64,000 nt of DNA from Vibrio rumoiensis (GTDB lineage Bacteria > Pseudomonadota > Gammaproteobacteria > Enterobacterales > Vibrionaceae), in the NCBI RefSeq assembly GCF_002218045.2, contig NZ_AP018685.1:2356001-2420000 (forward strand), given 5' to 3'. The translations under genes were made by a program, and so were the position numbers. Numbering within the stretch: position 1 is the first letter of the stretch; each line of letters opens with the position of its first letter. A model generated the notes under the pieces. That model made no database searches, was not told the DNA's origin, and worked only from the letters and a program-made list of their open reading frames with translations. This document shows positions 42,269 through 51,865 of this stretch, in pieces.

Positions 42269-42344
42269 TGGAGCGACACACGAGGTTCGAACTCGTGACC
42301 TCAACCTTGGCAAGGTTGCGCTCTACCAGCTGAGCTAGTGTCGC
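42269..42344 (-). tRNA. tRNA-Gly (GCC), copy 3
   Basis: Identical to the other Gly copies, exactly 253 bp from copies 2 and 4. Confidence 0.95.
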
Positions 42345-42379
42345 ATAATAAATCGCTAAAACAGCAATTCATCTTAATG

Positions 42380-42456
<77 letters not shown>

Positions 42457-42521
42457 TCCGGATGTCATTGTTAAGTACAATGAGAACTTTACTTTCACAA
42501 CCCCTTTCCTAAGAAAGAAAT

Positions 42522-42597
42522 TGGAGCGACACACGAGGTTCGAACTCGTGACCTCAACCTTGGCAAGGTTGCGCTCTACCAGCTGAGCTAGTGTCGC
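42522..42597 (-). tRNA. tRNA-Gly (GCC), copy 4
   Basis: Identical to the other Gly copies. Its downstream spacer has the AATAAATC to AACAAATC change only in the next unit. Confidence 0.95.
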
Positions 42598-42632
42598 ATA
42601 ACAAATCGCTAAAACAGCAATTCATCTTAATG

Positions 42633-42709
<77 letters not shown>

Positions 42710-42774
42710 TCCGGATGTCATTGTTAAGTACAATGAGAACTTTACTTTCACAACCCCTTTCCTAAGAAAGAAAT

Positions 42775-42850
42775 TGGAGCGACACACGAGGTTCGAACTC
42801 GTGACCTCAACCTTGGCAAGGTTGCGCTCTACCAGCTGAGCTAGTGTCGC
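42775..42850 (-). tRNA. tRNA-Gly (GCC), copy 5
   Basis: First tRNA of the transcript, about 78 nt after the promoter. Identical to the other Gly copies. Confidence 0.95.
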
Positions 42851-42895
42851 TTTGCATTTCTCATGGTAATAAACTTTACACTTCGAGAAATGTGA

Positions 42896-42921
42896 CCCTG
42901 AACGTCTTTCGTTGTTCAGGG
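42896..42921 (-). promoter_or_regulatory. leader hairpin of the tRNA operon
   Basis: CCCTGAAC / GTTCAGGG with a 10-nt loop in the leader between promoter and first tRNA. Likely a processing structure; no U tract follows, so it is not a terminator. Confidence 0.5.
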
Positions 42922-42927
42922 CTGCGA

Positions 42928-42955
42928 ATTATAAGAGCATTTTTTTTTGATGCAA
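42928..42955 (-). promoter_or_regulatory. tRNA operon promoter
   Basis: Minus strand TTGCAT (42950-42955), 16-bp spacer with an A9 run, TATAAT (42928-42933), then TCGCAGCCC as a GC-rich discriminator typical of stable-RNA promoters. Confidence 0.8.
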
Positions 42956-43053
42956 GTACTACTTTCAAAAAAACGTAAATATCTATCTGATCGATTGAAA
43001 ATAAATCAATTTGCTTTTTATAACCGCACATTTTGGCAAGTTGTTAAAATTTA

Positions 43054-43608
43054 TTAAATTTTAAACACTCTCGAACGGTAATATTGTAACTCAGCTATCG
43101 ATTCTCGAATATCATCAAGCGCTAAGTGACTACCTGATTTTGAAAATCCATCTAAAACTTCTGGCTGCCAACGACGGGTCAACTCTTTAATGGTGCTGAC
43201 ATCGACATAACGGTAATGAAAATACTCTTCGAGCTTCGGCATATGTTTATATAAAAAACGGCGATCTTGACCAATACTATTACCACAAATTGGCGATTTA
43301 CCTTTTGGCACCCATTTTTCTAAAAACTCAACTGTTTGGGCAACGGCTTCATCTTCAGAAATGGTACTCTCTTGAACACGTTTAACTAAACCGCTATTGG
43401 TATGAGTATTAGTACACCAGTCATCCATCTTAGAAAGTTCTGACTCTGGTTGATGAATCGCCAGTACAGGCCCTTCAGCAAGAATATTCAACTCGCTATC
43501 AGTCACGATGGAAGCTATTTCAATGATTTTGTGTGTTTCAGGATCAAGTCCTGTCATTTCCAAGTCGACCCAAATTAAGTTTTGGTCACTGAAAGACGCA
43601 TTTGACAT
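43054..43608 (-). CDS. orn: oligoribonuclease
   Basis: 184 aa (E. coli 181). 3'-5' exonuclease that finishes off very short RNAs and pGpG. DEDDh exonuclease: WVDLEMTGLDPETHKIIEIA (residues about 13-32) with the catalytic D and E, NSIGQDRRFL (about 109-118), and HLALDDIRESI (about 161-171) with H and D. Divergent from rsgA, as in E. coli. Confidence 0.97.
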   Translation of the reverse strand: MSNASFSDQNLIWVDLEMTGLDPETHKIIEIASIVTDSELNILAEGPVLAIHQPESELSKMDDWCTNTHTNSGLVKRVQESTISEDEAVAQTVEFLEKWVPKGKSPICGNSIGQDRRFLYKHMPKLEEYFHYRYVDVSTIKELTRRWQPEVLDGFSKSGSHLALDDIRESIAELQYYRSRVFKI

Positions 43609-43717
43609 AGATCTTTGCCTTTTTTATTCAGAAAAGAGGTATCATACTCTGCTTATATAGAAAGCCAAACACACTGTATGTGAATTTAGAGTATCCAATA
43701 GGGAATAAGTATAACCT

Positions 43718-44770
43718 GTGGCAAAAAAGAAAAAACTCACTAAAGGCCAAGTTCGCCGAGTTCGAACCAATCAAAAAAAACGCCTGACTCAAGAAGATCC
43801 CCTTCAATGGGATGAAAACATGTTGGGCAGTATGCAAAAAGGCTTAGTGATCTCACGTTTTGGTCAACATGCTGATATCGAAGACCTTGAAACAGGTGAT
43901 ATTCAACGCTGTAATTTACGCCGCGGAATTGAAAGCCTGGTATCTGGTGATCGCGTTATCTGGCGTCCAGGTCTTGAATCAATGGCAGGCATCTCTGGTG
44001 TGGTTGAAGCGGTTGAACCGCGCAGTTCGGTACTTGTCCGCCCTGACTACTATGATGGGGTGAAACCGGTAGCTTCTAACGTCAACCAAATGGTGATCGT
44101 ATCGTCAGTTCTACCTGAATTGTCATTGAATATTATTGATCGTTATTTGATCGCCGCCGAAACACTCAAAATCGCACCATTAATTGTGTTAAACAAAACA
44201 GATTTAATTCCTCAAGGCGAAGAACAGCAATATCGTCAAGCCTTGAGTCACTATCAAAAAATTGGCTATGATGTACTCTTTGTTAGTCGAGAGACGGAAG
44301 ATGGATTAGCGGAATTACAAGAAGCACTTAAAGATCGTTTAAGTATTTTTGTAGGCCAATCAGGCGTAGGAAAATCGAGTTTAGTCAATGCGTTAATGCC
44401 TGAAGTTAAGGTATTAGAAGGCGATGTCTCTGAAAACTCTGGTTTAGGTCAGCACACCACCACGACGGCTCGCTTATATCATTTCCCTAAAGGCGGTGAT
44501 CTCATCGACTCTCCAGGGGTACGAGAGTTTGGTTTGTGGCACTTAGAACCAGAAGAAGTGACACAAGCGTTTATTGAATTTCGCCCTTACCTTGGCGGCT
44601 GTAAGTTCCGTGATTGTAAACACAATGACGATCCAGGCTGCTTACTACGCGAAGCGGTTGAGAAAAACGATATTCCTCGTGTTCGCTTTGAAAACTATCA
44701 CCGCATCATTGAAAGCATGACAGAAAACAAAGCCAATCGACAATTCTCAAAAAATAAGAAAGATCTATAA
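43718..44770 (+). CDS. rsgA: small-subunit biogenesis GTPase RsgA
   Basis: 350 aa, GTG start. Circularly permuted GTPase that matures the 30S subunit. OB fold (about 40-110), then the permuted order G4 LNKTD (about 162-166), G1 GQSGVGKSS (about 211-219), G3 DSPGVREFGL (about 264-273), and a zinc knuckle CKFRDCKHNDDPGC (about 301-314). The N-terminus is Lys/Arg-rich. Followed by psd, the E. coli order. Confidence 0.96.
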   Translation: MAKKKKLTKGQVRRVRTNQKKRLTQEDPLQWDENMLGSMQKGLVISRFGQHADIEDLETGDIQRCNLRRGIESLVSGDRVIWRPGLESMAGISGVVEAVEPRSSVLVRPDYYDGVKPVASNVNQMVIVSSVLPELSLNIIDRYLIAAETLKIAPLIVLNKTDLIPQGEEQQYRQALSHYQKIGYDVLFVSRETEDGLAELQEALKDRLSIFVGQSGVGKSSLVNALMPEVKVLEGDVSENSGLGQHTTTTARLYHFPKGGDLIDSPGVREFGLWHLEPEEVTQAFIEFRPYLGGCKFRDCKHNDDPGCLLREAVEKNDIPRVRFENYHRIIESMTENKANRQFSKNKKDL

Positions 44771-44788
44771 ACGGTAACCTTAAAATAC

Positions 44789-44825
44789 AACGCTCATGCA
44801 AAAGCTGACAATGAGCGTTCTTTTA
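44789..44825 (+). terminator. terminator after rsgA
   Basis: AACGCTCAT/ATGAGCGTT stem with a 13-nt loop, then CTTTTAAG. Moderate terminator between rsgA and psd. Confidence 0.65.
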
Positions 44826-44886
44826 AGTAAAATCGGCTACCCTTTTCGTAACTCAAACGAAATGTTCAACAAAAACGGATATTCAC

Positions 44887-45795
44887 GTGATAGATAAAAT
44901 TAAAGTGACTCTGCAATACTGGATCCCACAACACGGCTTAACTCGCCTGATGGGGAAATTGGCCTCAGCCAAAATGGGCAGCCTCACTACCGCCGTCATT
45001 CGCTGGTTCATCAAGCAATATAACGTCAATATGGACGATGCTGTCCATTCCGATCCGGCCTACTTTAATAGCTTTAACGAATTTTTTGTTCGTGAATTAA
45101 AAGACGGCATTCGTCCGATTGCGGAAGGTAACAGTGTGATCACTCACCCTGCAGATGCTCGTACTAGCCAATTTGGTCCAATTGAAAATGGTCGCTTAAT
45201 CCAAGCAAAAGGTCATGACTTCTCCGCTCAAGAGCTACTCGGTGGCGATGCAAAATTAGCCGAAGAATTTATCGATGGTGAGTTTGCGACGCTATATTTA
45301 TCACCAAGTGATTATCACCGCGTTCACATGCCTTGTGATGGCACATTACGTCAAATGATTTATGTTCCTGGCGACCTGTTCTCAGTGAACCCTCTGACGG
45401 CGGCGAATGTTCCAAATCTATTTGCTCGTAACGAGCGTGTGGTGTGTATTTTCGACACTGAATTTGGTCCAATGGCGCAAGTTCTCGTAGGTGCAACCAT
45501 TGTCGGTAGTATCGAAGTTATCTGGGGCGGTACGATTACCCCACCAACCGGCTCTTCCGTGCATCGTTGGAACTATGAAACCACCGGTGATAAAGCGATT
45601 CACATCAAAAAAGGCGAAGAAATGGGGCGCTTTAAGCTAGGTTCAACCGTGATTAACCTATTTGCCAAAGATCAGATTCGCTTCGATTCAACCATGGCAG
45701 AAGGTGAAAAAACTGTATTAGGTACGCCTTACGCTCATGCATTAAATCACGATTCTAAAGCTTCCGTTGATACCCCATCGATCGAGCAAGAATAA
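44887..45795 (+). CDS. psd: phosphatidylserine decarboxylase proenzyme
   Basis: 302 aa, GTG start. Inner-membrane-associated enzyme that makes phosphatidylethanolamine. It cleaves itself at the LGST motif (FKLGSTVINLF, about 250-260); the serine becomes the pyruvoyl group. DYHRVHMPCDG (about 141-151) is the other family signature. Length near E. coli (322). Confidence 0.96.
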   Translation: MIDKIKVTLQYWIPQHGLTRLMGKLASAKMGSLTTAVIRWFIKQYNVNMDDAVHSDPAYFNSFNEFFVRELKDGIRPIAEGNSVITHPADARTSQFGPIENGRLIQAKGHDFSAQELLGGDAKLAEEFIDGEFATLYLSPSDYHRVHMPCDGTLRQMIYVPGDLFSVNPLTAANVPNLFARNERVVCIFDTEFGPMAQVLVGATIVGSIEVIWGGTITPPTGSSVHRWNYETTGDKAIHIKKGEEMGRFKLGSTVINLFAKDQIRFDSTMAEGEKTVLGTPYAHALNHDSKASVDTPSIEQE

Positions 45796-45820
45796 GCGTA
45801 TCCATTAAAATTGAAATATC

Positions 45821-45850
45821 AGGGCAGCCATCATTTGGTTGCCCTTTTTT
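45821..45850 (+). terminator. terminator after psd
   Basis: AGGGCAGCC/GGTTGCCCT (one G-U pair), 6-nt loop, then T5-6. Confidence 0.85.
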
Positions 45851-45928
45851 ATGCTAATTTACTAGCCAATCACTTCTAAAATATTTTACTATGGCCGCTT
45901 AATTCTAGGCTTAAAGGCTACCTCCATT

Positions 45929-46639
45929 ATGTTGATCATTGCTCACCGTGGTGCTCGCTCTACTCACCCAGAAAACACATTAACGGCAATACAAGCCGCG
46001 ATGGACATGGGATGCAAAGCGATTGAAATAGACGTGCACGAACATGATGGGCAGTTTTGGGTCATTCATGACAAGTGGCTCAACCGCACCACCGATCATA
46101 TTGGCAAACTGCATTGGATGAGCAGCGAAAAGCTCAAAAAAGTGATAGTTGAGAAAACCGAACCTTTACCGACGCTATTGGATGTATTGAAGCTCGTAAA
46201 AGGCCAATGCGCACTCAATATTGAACTCAAAGGCGTCCAACACCTCGACTTACTTTATCTCCATCTGCAATTTGCGACTAAGCAGTGTCAGTTCGGTATC
46301 AATCAATTGATCATCTCATCGTTTAATCATGATTGGTTACACCAAATTAAGCAGGATCAACCACAATGGTTGATTGGCGCACTTACCGCTTCCAAAGGCA
46401 TAGATAAATCCTCTTTTGCTAAAAGCCTAGGTGCCTCTAGCATAAATCTGGATATTGATGTGGTTGATGAAGATTATGTGCAACATGCAAAATCACTTGG
46501 TTTACAAGTCTATGTTTATACCGTTAATCGCCTTGAAGACTGGCAATGGTTGGATGAAATAGGAGTGGATGGCGTATTCTGTGATTGTCCAAGTGACGCG
46601 ATGGCTTTATATCCTCAACCCACAACCTTTCATTGGTAA
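45929..46639 (+). CDS. glycerophosphodiester phosphodiesterase (cytosolic type)
   Basis: 236 aa. Hydrolyses glycerophosphodiesters to glycerol-3-phosphate and an alcohol. The GDPD TIM barrel has HRGARSTHPENTLTAI (about 6-21), EIDVHEHDG (about 33-41) and IHDKWLNRTT (about 49-58), with the catalytic H, E and D residues. No signal peptide, so UgpQ-like rather than GlpQ-like. It follows the psd terminator; 39 nt separate it from the EamA gene, so the two may be cotranscribed. Confidence 0.9.
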   Translation: MLIIAHRGARSTHPENTLTAIQAAMDMGCKAIEIDVHEHDGQFWVIHDKWLNRTTDHIGKLHWMSSEKLKKVIVEKTEPLPTLLDVLKLVKGQCALNIELKGVQHLDLLYLHLQFATKQCQFGINQLIISSFNHDWLHQIKQDQPQWLIGALTASKGIDKSSFAKSLGASSINLDIDVVDEDYVQHAKSLGLQVYVYTVNRLEDWQWLDEIGVDGVFCDCPSDAMALYPQPTTFHW

Positions 46640-46678
46640 GCTCCTCATCAAAAGACGTTCAAGGAAGAATGATTAACC

Positions 46679-47572
46679 ATGACTTATGAATGGTTTGCTC
46701 TCGCTGCGGCAGCATTGTGGGCAGTATCCAGCTTACTCTCCGCCACTCCTGCTCGCCATTTAGGCTCCTTTGCCTATAGTCGCTGGAGAATGGGCTGTAC
46801 TGCAGTGATGCTCACTGGTATTGCTTGGCTAGCCGGGGGCTGGGACAGTGTCGACGTAAGCCATATTATTCCAATGGCGTTATCCGGTCTTATCGGTATT
46901 TTCATTGGTGATACCGCGCTCTTTGCTTGCATGAACAGAATGGGGCCACGCCAAGCTGGGCTTCTGTTTTCTTGTCATGCGGTACTTTCTGCCATACTCG
47001 GTTATTGGCTATTCAATGAAACCCTTGAAGGCCTTGAATTATTCGGCGCTATTCTGGTGTTTTCTGGGGTATTGATTGCAATCATGTTTGGCCGAAAACA
47101 AACCAATCGACATACATGGGAAATCGTTCAAGGTAAGTTATCGATCGCGGTTGCTTTAGGATTATTAGCAGCATTTTGCCAAGCGATGGGCGGTATTATT
47201 GCCAAACCAGTCATGCAGACTTCCGTTGACCCAATCGCCGCTTCTGCGATTAGGATGATCAGCGCCTTTATTGCTCATTCGGCTCTACGCCTTAGCGGTG
47301 CGAGAATCGCTAAACCTTTACAGAATATAAATATAAAAATATTACTCATCACAGCCAGCAACGGCTTTTTGGCTATGGTGCTTGGAATGACGTTTATTTT
47401 ATATGCCCTACAGAAGGGTAATGTGGGTATGGTCGCCATCTTATCGTCAACAACCCCCATTATGATCTTGCCGATTCTATGGTTATACACAAAACAGCGC
47501 CCTTCAGCTTTCGCTTGGATTGGAGCGCTGCTTGCGGTGATCGGTACTTGGCTAGTCGTCAATATTTCCTAA
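46679..47572 (+). CDS. EamA/DMT-superfamily membrane transporter
   Basis: 297 aa with about ten hydrophobic segments in two EamA repeats (about 4-140 and 155-296). Typical repeat ends: LGYWLFNETLEGLELFGAIL and LGTWLVV-like GTWLVVN. Family members export small metabolites; the substrate cannot be told. Convergent with epmA, which ends 18 nt away with no terminator seen between them. Confidence 0.85.
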   Translation: MTYEWFALAAAALWAVSSLLSATPARHLGSFAYSRWRMGCTAVMLTGIAWLAGGWDSVDVSHIIPMALSGLIGIFIGDTALFACMNRMGPRQAGLLFSCHAVLSAILGYWLFNETLEGLELFGAILVFSGVLIAIMFGRKQTNRHTWEIVQGKLSIAVALGLLAAFCQAMGGIIAKPVMQTSVDPIAASAIRMISAFIAHSALRLSGARIAKPLQNINIKILLITASNGFLAMVLGMTFILYALQKGNVGMVAILSSTTPIMILPILWLYTKQRPSAFAWIGALLAVIGTWLVVNIS

Positions 47573-47590
47573 TGACAACAGCGGGCAGTA

Positions 47591-48559
47591 TTAAGCCCTA
47601 GGAAAGGGAAATGCAGTAACCTGATCAATATGATCCGCACCGATCGCTAACATAATCAAGCGATCAATACCAAGAGCGACGCCTGCACATGCCGGTAATC
47701 CTGCCTCTAAGGCTGCAATCAAATGATGATCAATCGGTTGTGCTTGTAGCCCCATTTCGACGCGCTGCTGATTATCTTGTTCAAATCGAGCAAGCTGCTC
47801 TTTAGCGTCATCCAACTCATGAAACCCATTCGCTAATTCGATACCTTTAAAGTACACTTCAAAGCGATCCGCGACCCTAGGATCTTCTTGATTAATTCTG
47901 GCTAATGCCGCCTGTGACGCTGGAAAGTCGTACACCATTACAGGTACCTTCTGACCAATATGAGGCTCAATACCAATACTAAATAGCAACTGTAGTAAAG
48001 TATCACGATTGCTTTCCGCTTCAGCAATATCCGACAAGCCTAATGTGCTCGCAGCGTCCTTCAATTGCCTTAACGTTGACTCTAAAGGGCAAACACCTAA
48101 TACACGTAGAAAGGCTTGCTGGTAGGTGATTTTGTCGCAAGATTCGCAACTTAGCACTTGCTGCAACAATTCATCCATTTCCGCCATCAAGTCATGATGA
48201 TCAAATCCCGTACGATACCATTCCAACATCGTAAACTCAGGGTTGTGATAACGGCCATTTTCTTCATTTCGAAACGCTTTATTGATTTGGTAGATTGAAC
48301 CACTACCCGCCGCCAGTAAGCGCTTCATATGAAACTCTGGACTGGTCATTAAAAATACGCTTTTTCCTGACGCATATTCCGGCCCAATAAACTCGGTTTT
48401 AAAGGTGTGTAAATGTACGTCGGTCACGGTGGCATGACTCATGGCTGGCGTATCGACTTCTAAAACCTGCCTTTCAGCAAAGAATTGGCGAATAGATGTA
48501 ATGATCGAAGCGCGTTGCTTTAATTGAAAAATAGAACAAGAAGGTTGCCAAGACTGCAT
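47591..48559 (-). CDS. epmA: EF-P (R)-beta-lysine ligase
   Basis: 322 aa from the ATG at 48559 (MQSWQPSCSIFQLKQRA); E. coli EpmA is 325. The ORF runs 60 nt further upstream without a good start. Truncated class II lysyl-tRNA synthetase lacking the anticodon domain; it attaches (R)-beta-lysine to EF-P Lys34. Class II motif 2 (FRNEENGRYHNPEFTMLEWY, about 101-120) and motif 3 (GVALGIDRLIML) are present. Divergent from frdA as in E. coli. Confidence 0.95.
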   Translation of the reverse strand: MQSWQPSCSIFQLKQRASIITSIRQFFAERQVLEVDTPAMSHATVTDVHLHTFKTEFIGPEYASGKSVFLMTSPEFHMKRLLAAGSGSIYQINKAFRNEENGRYHNPEFTMLEWYRTGFDHHDLMAEMDELLQQVLSCESCDKITYQQAFLRVLGVCPLESTLRQLKDAASTLGLSDIAEAESNRDTLLQLLFSIGIEPHIGQKVPVMVYDFPASQAALARINQEDPRVADRFEVYFKGIELANGFHELDDAKEQLARFEQDNQQRVEMGLQAQPIDHHLIAALEAGLPACAGVALGIDRLIMLAIGADHIDQVTAFPFPRA

Positions 48560-48903
48560 AAGAAACTCGAAACAAGGGAAAGAGCGCTCAAGTTTAATTA
48601 AAGTGATAACGATAACCAAGCCCTACCTTAGTTTGTCTAAAAACAACAATATAAACACGGGCAAAGAAGTGTGAATATCCCCTCTTATTGGTCACTTTCT
48701 CCTTAACGAACCGCTCTGTTCAGAATAACTCCCTATCAACTACTACTTTAGAGGAATAAAGTTGCCCATTTACCCCTGTGAGATCAATTTATTTTTGACC
48801 ATTATTTCCTACACTTATCTCTCACAAAATATATAACTACTATTTTTCCAATCGTGCTCGTGAAACAAAGCTCTTATGGGCACACCTACTCTGGAGGATA
48901 ACT
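48560..48903. other. epmA-frdA divergent spacer
   Basis: 344 nt without a gene. It holds the frd promoter (next entry) and must hold the epmA promoter. The frdA SD GGAGG lies close to its GTG start. Nothing else stands out. Confidence 0.5.
48795..48837 (+). promoter_or_regulatory. candidate FNR-dependent frd promoter
   Basis: TTGAC-CATT-ATTTC (48795-48808) keeps the left half of the FNR consensus but only part of the right half. A -10 TATAAC (48832-48837) would put the FNR centre about 41-42 bp before the start, the class II arrangement. E. coli frd is FNR-activated. Degenerate match, so tentative. Confidence 0.35.
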
Positions 48904-50721
48904 GTGAAAGTCATAACCACAGATATCGCAGTCATCGGCGCTGGCGGCGCTGGTTTACGTACTGCAATTGCGGCAGCAGAAGCAAACCCTGAACTTGAAG
49001 TAGCTTTAATTTCAAAAGTTTACCCAATGCGTTCTCACACGGTTGCTGCCGAAGGCGGTTCAGCGGCAGTTATCAAGGAAGAAGACAGCTTAGATAATCA
49101 CTTCAACGATACCGTTGGTGGTGGTGACTGGCTATGTGAACAGGATGTTGTTGAATACTTCGTAGCAAACTCAACCCGCGAAATGATCCAAATGGAACAA
49201 TGGGGTTGCCCGTGGAGTCGTAAAGAAAATGGCGATGTTAACGTTCGTCGTTTTGGTGGCATGAAAATCGAACGTACTTGGTTTGCGGCCGATAAAACCG
49301 GCTTCCACATGCTGCACACTCTTTTCCAAACCTCTATCAAATATTCAAACATCAAACGTTTTGATGAGTACTTCGTGGTCGACCTATTAGTTGACGGCGA
49401 AGGCGATGAGAAAGAAGCACAAGGTATCGTTGCGATTCACATGTCTGAAGGTGAACTCGTTGCGATCAAAGCAAAATCTGTCGTACTGGCGACCGGTGGT
49501 GCAGGTCGTGTTTATAACACCAACACTAACGGCGGTATCGTAACCGGCGATGGCATGGCAATGGCTTACCGTCACGGCGTACCACTACGTGATATGGAAT
49601 TCGTGCAATACCACCCAACCGGCCTACCAGGCACGGGTATCTTGATGACCGAAGGTTGTCGTGGTGAAGGCGGTATCATCGTCAACAAAAATGGCTACCG
49701 TTACTTGCAAGATTACGGCATGGGCCCTGAAACACCAGTTGGCGAGCCGAAGAACAAATACATGGAACTGGGTCCTCGTGACAAAGTTTCTCAAGCGTTC
49801 TGGCATGAGCAACAAAAAGGCAACACCATCAAGCACCCACTAGGTGATGTAGTGCATCTTGATCTTCGCCACCTAGGTGAAGAGTATCTACAAGAACGTC
49901 TACCGTTTATCTGTGAGCTAGCGAAAGCTTACGTGAACGTTGACCCTGCAAAAGAACCAATTCCAATTCGCCCAACCGTTCACTACACCATGGGTGGTAT
50001 TGAAACTAACGGTCAATGTGAAACTCGCATTAAAGGTTTATTCGCGGTTGGTGAATGTGCGTCTGTTGGTCTGCACGGTGCTAACCGTCTAGGTTCAAAC
50101 TCACTGGCAGAATTTGTGGTATTTGGTCGCGTTGCAGGTGAACACGCAGCTGAACGTGCTAAAGAATTCAAAGGCTGGAATGAAGACAACATCAAACGTC
50201 AAATTGGCGATGTCGAATCTCGCATTCAAGCGCTATTGGACAATGATGGCACTGAAAGTTGGTCTGATATCCGTACTGAAATGGGTCACACCATGGAAGC
50301 CGGTTGCGGTATCTACCGTAAAGAAGATTTAATGCAAACCACGATTGATAAACTGACTGAGCTGAAAGAGCGCTACAAAAAAGTCGGCATTAAAGATAAA
50401 GGCAAAGTATTCAACACTGACCTGCTTTACGCTATCGAAGTGGGCTACGGCTTAGAAGTGGCAGAAGCCATGGCACAATCTGCAATTCGTCGTAAAGAGT
50501 CTCGCGGTGCACACCAACGTTTAGACGAAGGTTGTACCACTCGTGACGATGAGAACTTCTTGAAGCACACGCTATCTTTCTACCAAGAAGATGCCGCGCC
50601 AGTGATTGATTACAGCCCAGTGAAGATCACTAAGTCTCAACCGAAAGCACGCTTATACGGTGCAGCGGCTGATGAAGCTGCCGCAAAAGAAGCCGCTGAA
50701 CAACAAGCGCAGGAGAAATAA
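48904..50721 (+). CDS. frdA: fumarate reductase flavoprotein subunit
   Basis: 605 aa (E. coli 602), GTG start with strong SD. Reduces fumarate to succinate with electrons from menaquinol in anaerobic respiration. Dinucleotide fold IGAGGAGLRTA (about 11-21); covalent-FAD His45 in SHTVAAEGG; active-site segments HPTGLPGTGILMTEGCRGEGG and the C-terminal Ala/Glu/Gln-rich tail. First gene of frdABCD; frdB starts 2 nt after its stop. Confidence 0.97.
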   Translation: MKVITTDIAVIGAGGAGLRTAIAAAEANPELEVALISKVYPMRSHTVAAEGGSAAVIKEEDSLDNHFNDTVGGGDWLCEQDVVEYFVANSTREMIQMEQWGCPWSRKENGDVNVRRFGGMKIERTWFAADKTGFHMLHTLFQTSIKYSNIKRFDEYFVVDLLVDGEGDEKEAQGIVAIHMSEGELVAIKAKSVVLATGGAGRVYNTNTNGGIVTGDGMAMAYRHGVPLRDMEFVQYHPTGLPGTGILMTEGCRGEGGIIVNKNGYRYLQDYGMGPETPVGEPKNKYMELGPRDKVSQAFWHEQQKGNTIKHPLGDVVHLDLRHLGEEYLQERLPFICELAKAYVNVDPAKEPIPIRPTVHYTMGGIETNGQCETRIKGLFAVGECASVGLHGANRLGSNSLAEFVVFGRVAGEHAAERAKEFKGWNEDNIKRQIGDVESRIQALLDNDGTESWSDIRTEMGHTMEAGCGIYRKEDLMQTTIDKLTELKERYKKVGIKDKGKVFNTDLLYAIEVGYGLEVAEAMAQSAIRRKESRGAHQRLDEGCTTRDDENFLKHTLSFYQEDAAPVIDYSPVKITKSQPKARLYGAAADEAAAKEAAEQQAQEK

Positions 50722-50723
50722 TC

Positions 50724-51470
50724 ATGTCTGCGACTCAAACAAGAATTCAGAAAGTTAATATTCTGCGTTATAACCCAGAAACCGATAACGAACCGTACTT
50801 ACAAACGTTCGACGTGCCTTGTGATGACACTACTTCCATCCTAGATGCGATTGGCTACATCAAAGATCACCTCGACAAAAATCTGTCTTACCGTTGGTCT
50901 TGCCGTATGGCAATCTGTGGTTCATGCGGCATCATGGTCGATAACGTACCAATGCTCGCGTGCAAAAGCTTTATGCGTAACTACCCAAATGGCGTAACCA
51001 TTGAACCTTTGGCTAACTTCCCTATCGAGAAAGATCTTATCGTTGATATGACACCTTTCATCGAACGTTTGGAAGCGATCAAACCATACATCATTGGTAA
51101 CGATCGTAAACCAGAAGACGGCACCAACAAGCAAACCCCTGAGCAAATGGCGAAATACAAACAATTCGCTGGCTGTATCAACTGTGGTCTTTGCTACGCG
51201 GCGTGTCCTCAATTTGGTTTAAACCCTGAGTTCATCGGCCCTGCTGCATTAACATTGGCTCACCGTTACAACTTAGATACTCGTGACAATGGTAAAGCAG
51301 AACGTATGAAGCTTATCAACAGTGACAATGGCGCTTGGGGTTGTACTTTTGTCGGTTACTGCTCAAAAGTATGTCCAAAACACGTCGACCCTGCTGCAGC
51401 GGTAAACCAAGGGAAAGTGGAATCTTCAATGGATTTCGTGATCTCTATGTTCAAATCTGAGGAGATCTAG
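50724..51470 (+). CDS. frdB: fumarate reductase iron-sulfur subunit
   Basis: 248 aa (E. coli 244). Passes electrons from the membrane quinol site to FrdA. [2Fe-2S] ligands in CRMAICGSCGIMVDNVPMLAC (spread from about 58); [4Fe-4S] and [3Fe-4S] ligands in CINCGLCYAACP (about 152-163) and CTFVGYCSKVCP (about 208-219). Confidence 0.97.
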   Translation: MSATQTRIQKVNILRYNPETDNEPYLQTFDVPCDDTTSILDAIGYIKDHLDKNLSYRWSCRMAICGSCGIMVDNVPMLACKSFMRNYPNGVTIEPLANFPIEKDLIVDMTPFIERLEAIKPYIIGNDRKPEDGTNKQTPEQMAKYKQFAGCINCGLCYAACPQFGLNPEFIGPAALTLAHRYNLDTRDNGKAERMKLINSDNGAWGCTFVGYCSKVCPKHVDPAAAVNQGKVESSMDFVISMFKSEEI

Positions 51471-51471
51471 A

Positions 51472-51855
51472 ATGAGCAATCGTAAGCCTTACGTTCGTCC
51501 TATGAATCGTACTTGGTGGAGCAAGCATCCGTTCTACCGTTTTTACATGGTACGTGAAGCGACGGTACTGCCGTTAATTCTCTTTACCTTGTTCATGCTT
51601 TGTGGCCTAGCAAGCTTAGTGAAAGGCCCTGTGGCTTGGATGGAGTGGCAACACTTTATGCAAAACCCATTGGTGATCGCGATTAACATCGTGGCTTTAG
51701 CCGGTAGCTTATTCCATGCGGCCACCTTCTTTAGCATGATGCCACAGGTGATGCCAATTAAAGTCGCTGGCAAAAAAGTAGAGCCGAAAATGATTATTGC
51801 CGCACAATGGGGCGCAGTTGCTGTGATTTCATTGATTGTATTGGCATTGGTGTAG
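51472..51855 (+). CDS. frdC: fumarate reductase membrane anchor subunit C
   Basis: 127 aa (E. coli 131). Three membrane helices (about 30-50, 64-84, 103-126). Starts MSNRKPYVRPMNRTWWSKH, matching the FrdC family. With FrdD it anchors the enzyme and forms the menaquinol site. Starts 1 nt after frdB. Confidence 0.95.
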   Translation: MSNRKPYVRPMNRTWWSKHPFYRFYMVREATVLPLILFTLFMLCGLASLVKGPVAWMEWQHFMQNPLVIAINIVALAGSLFHAATFFSMMPQVMPIKVAGKKVEPKMIIAAQWGAVAVISLIVLALV

Positions 51856-51865
51856 GAGAGAAGAA

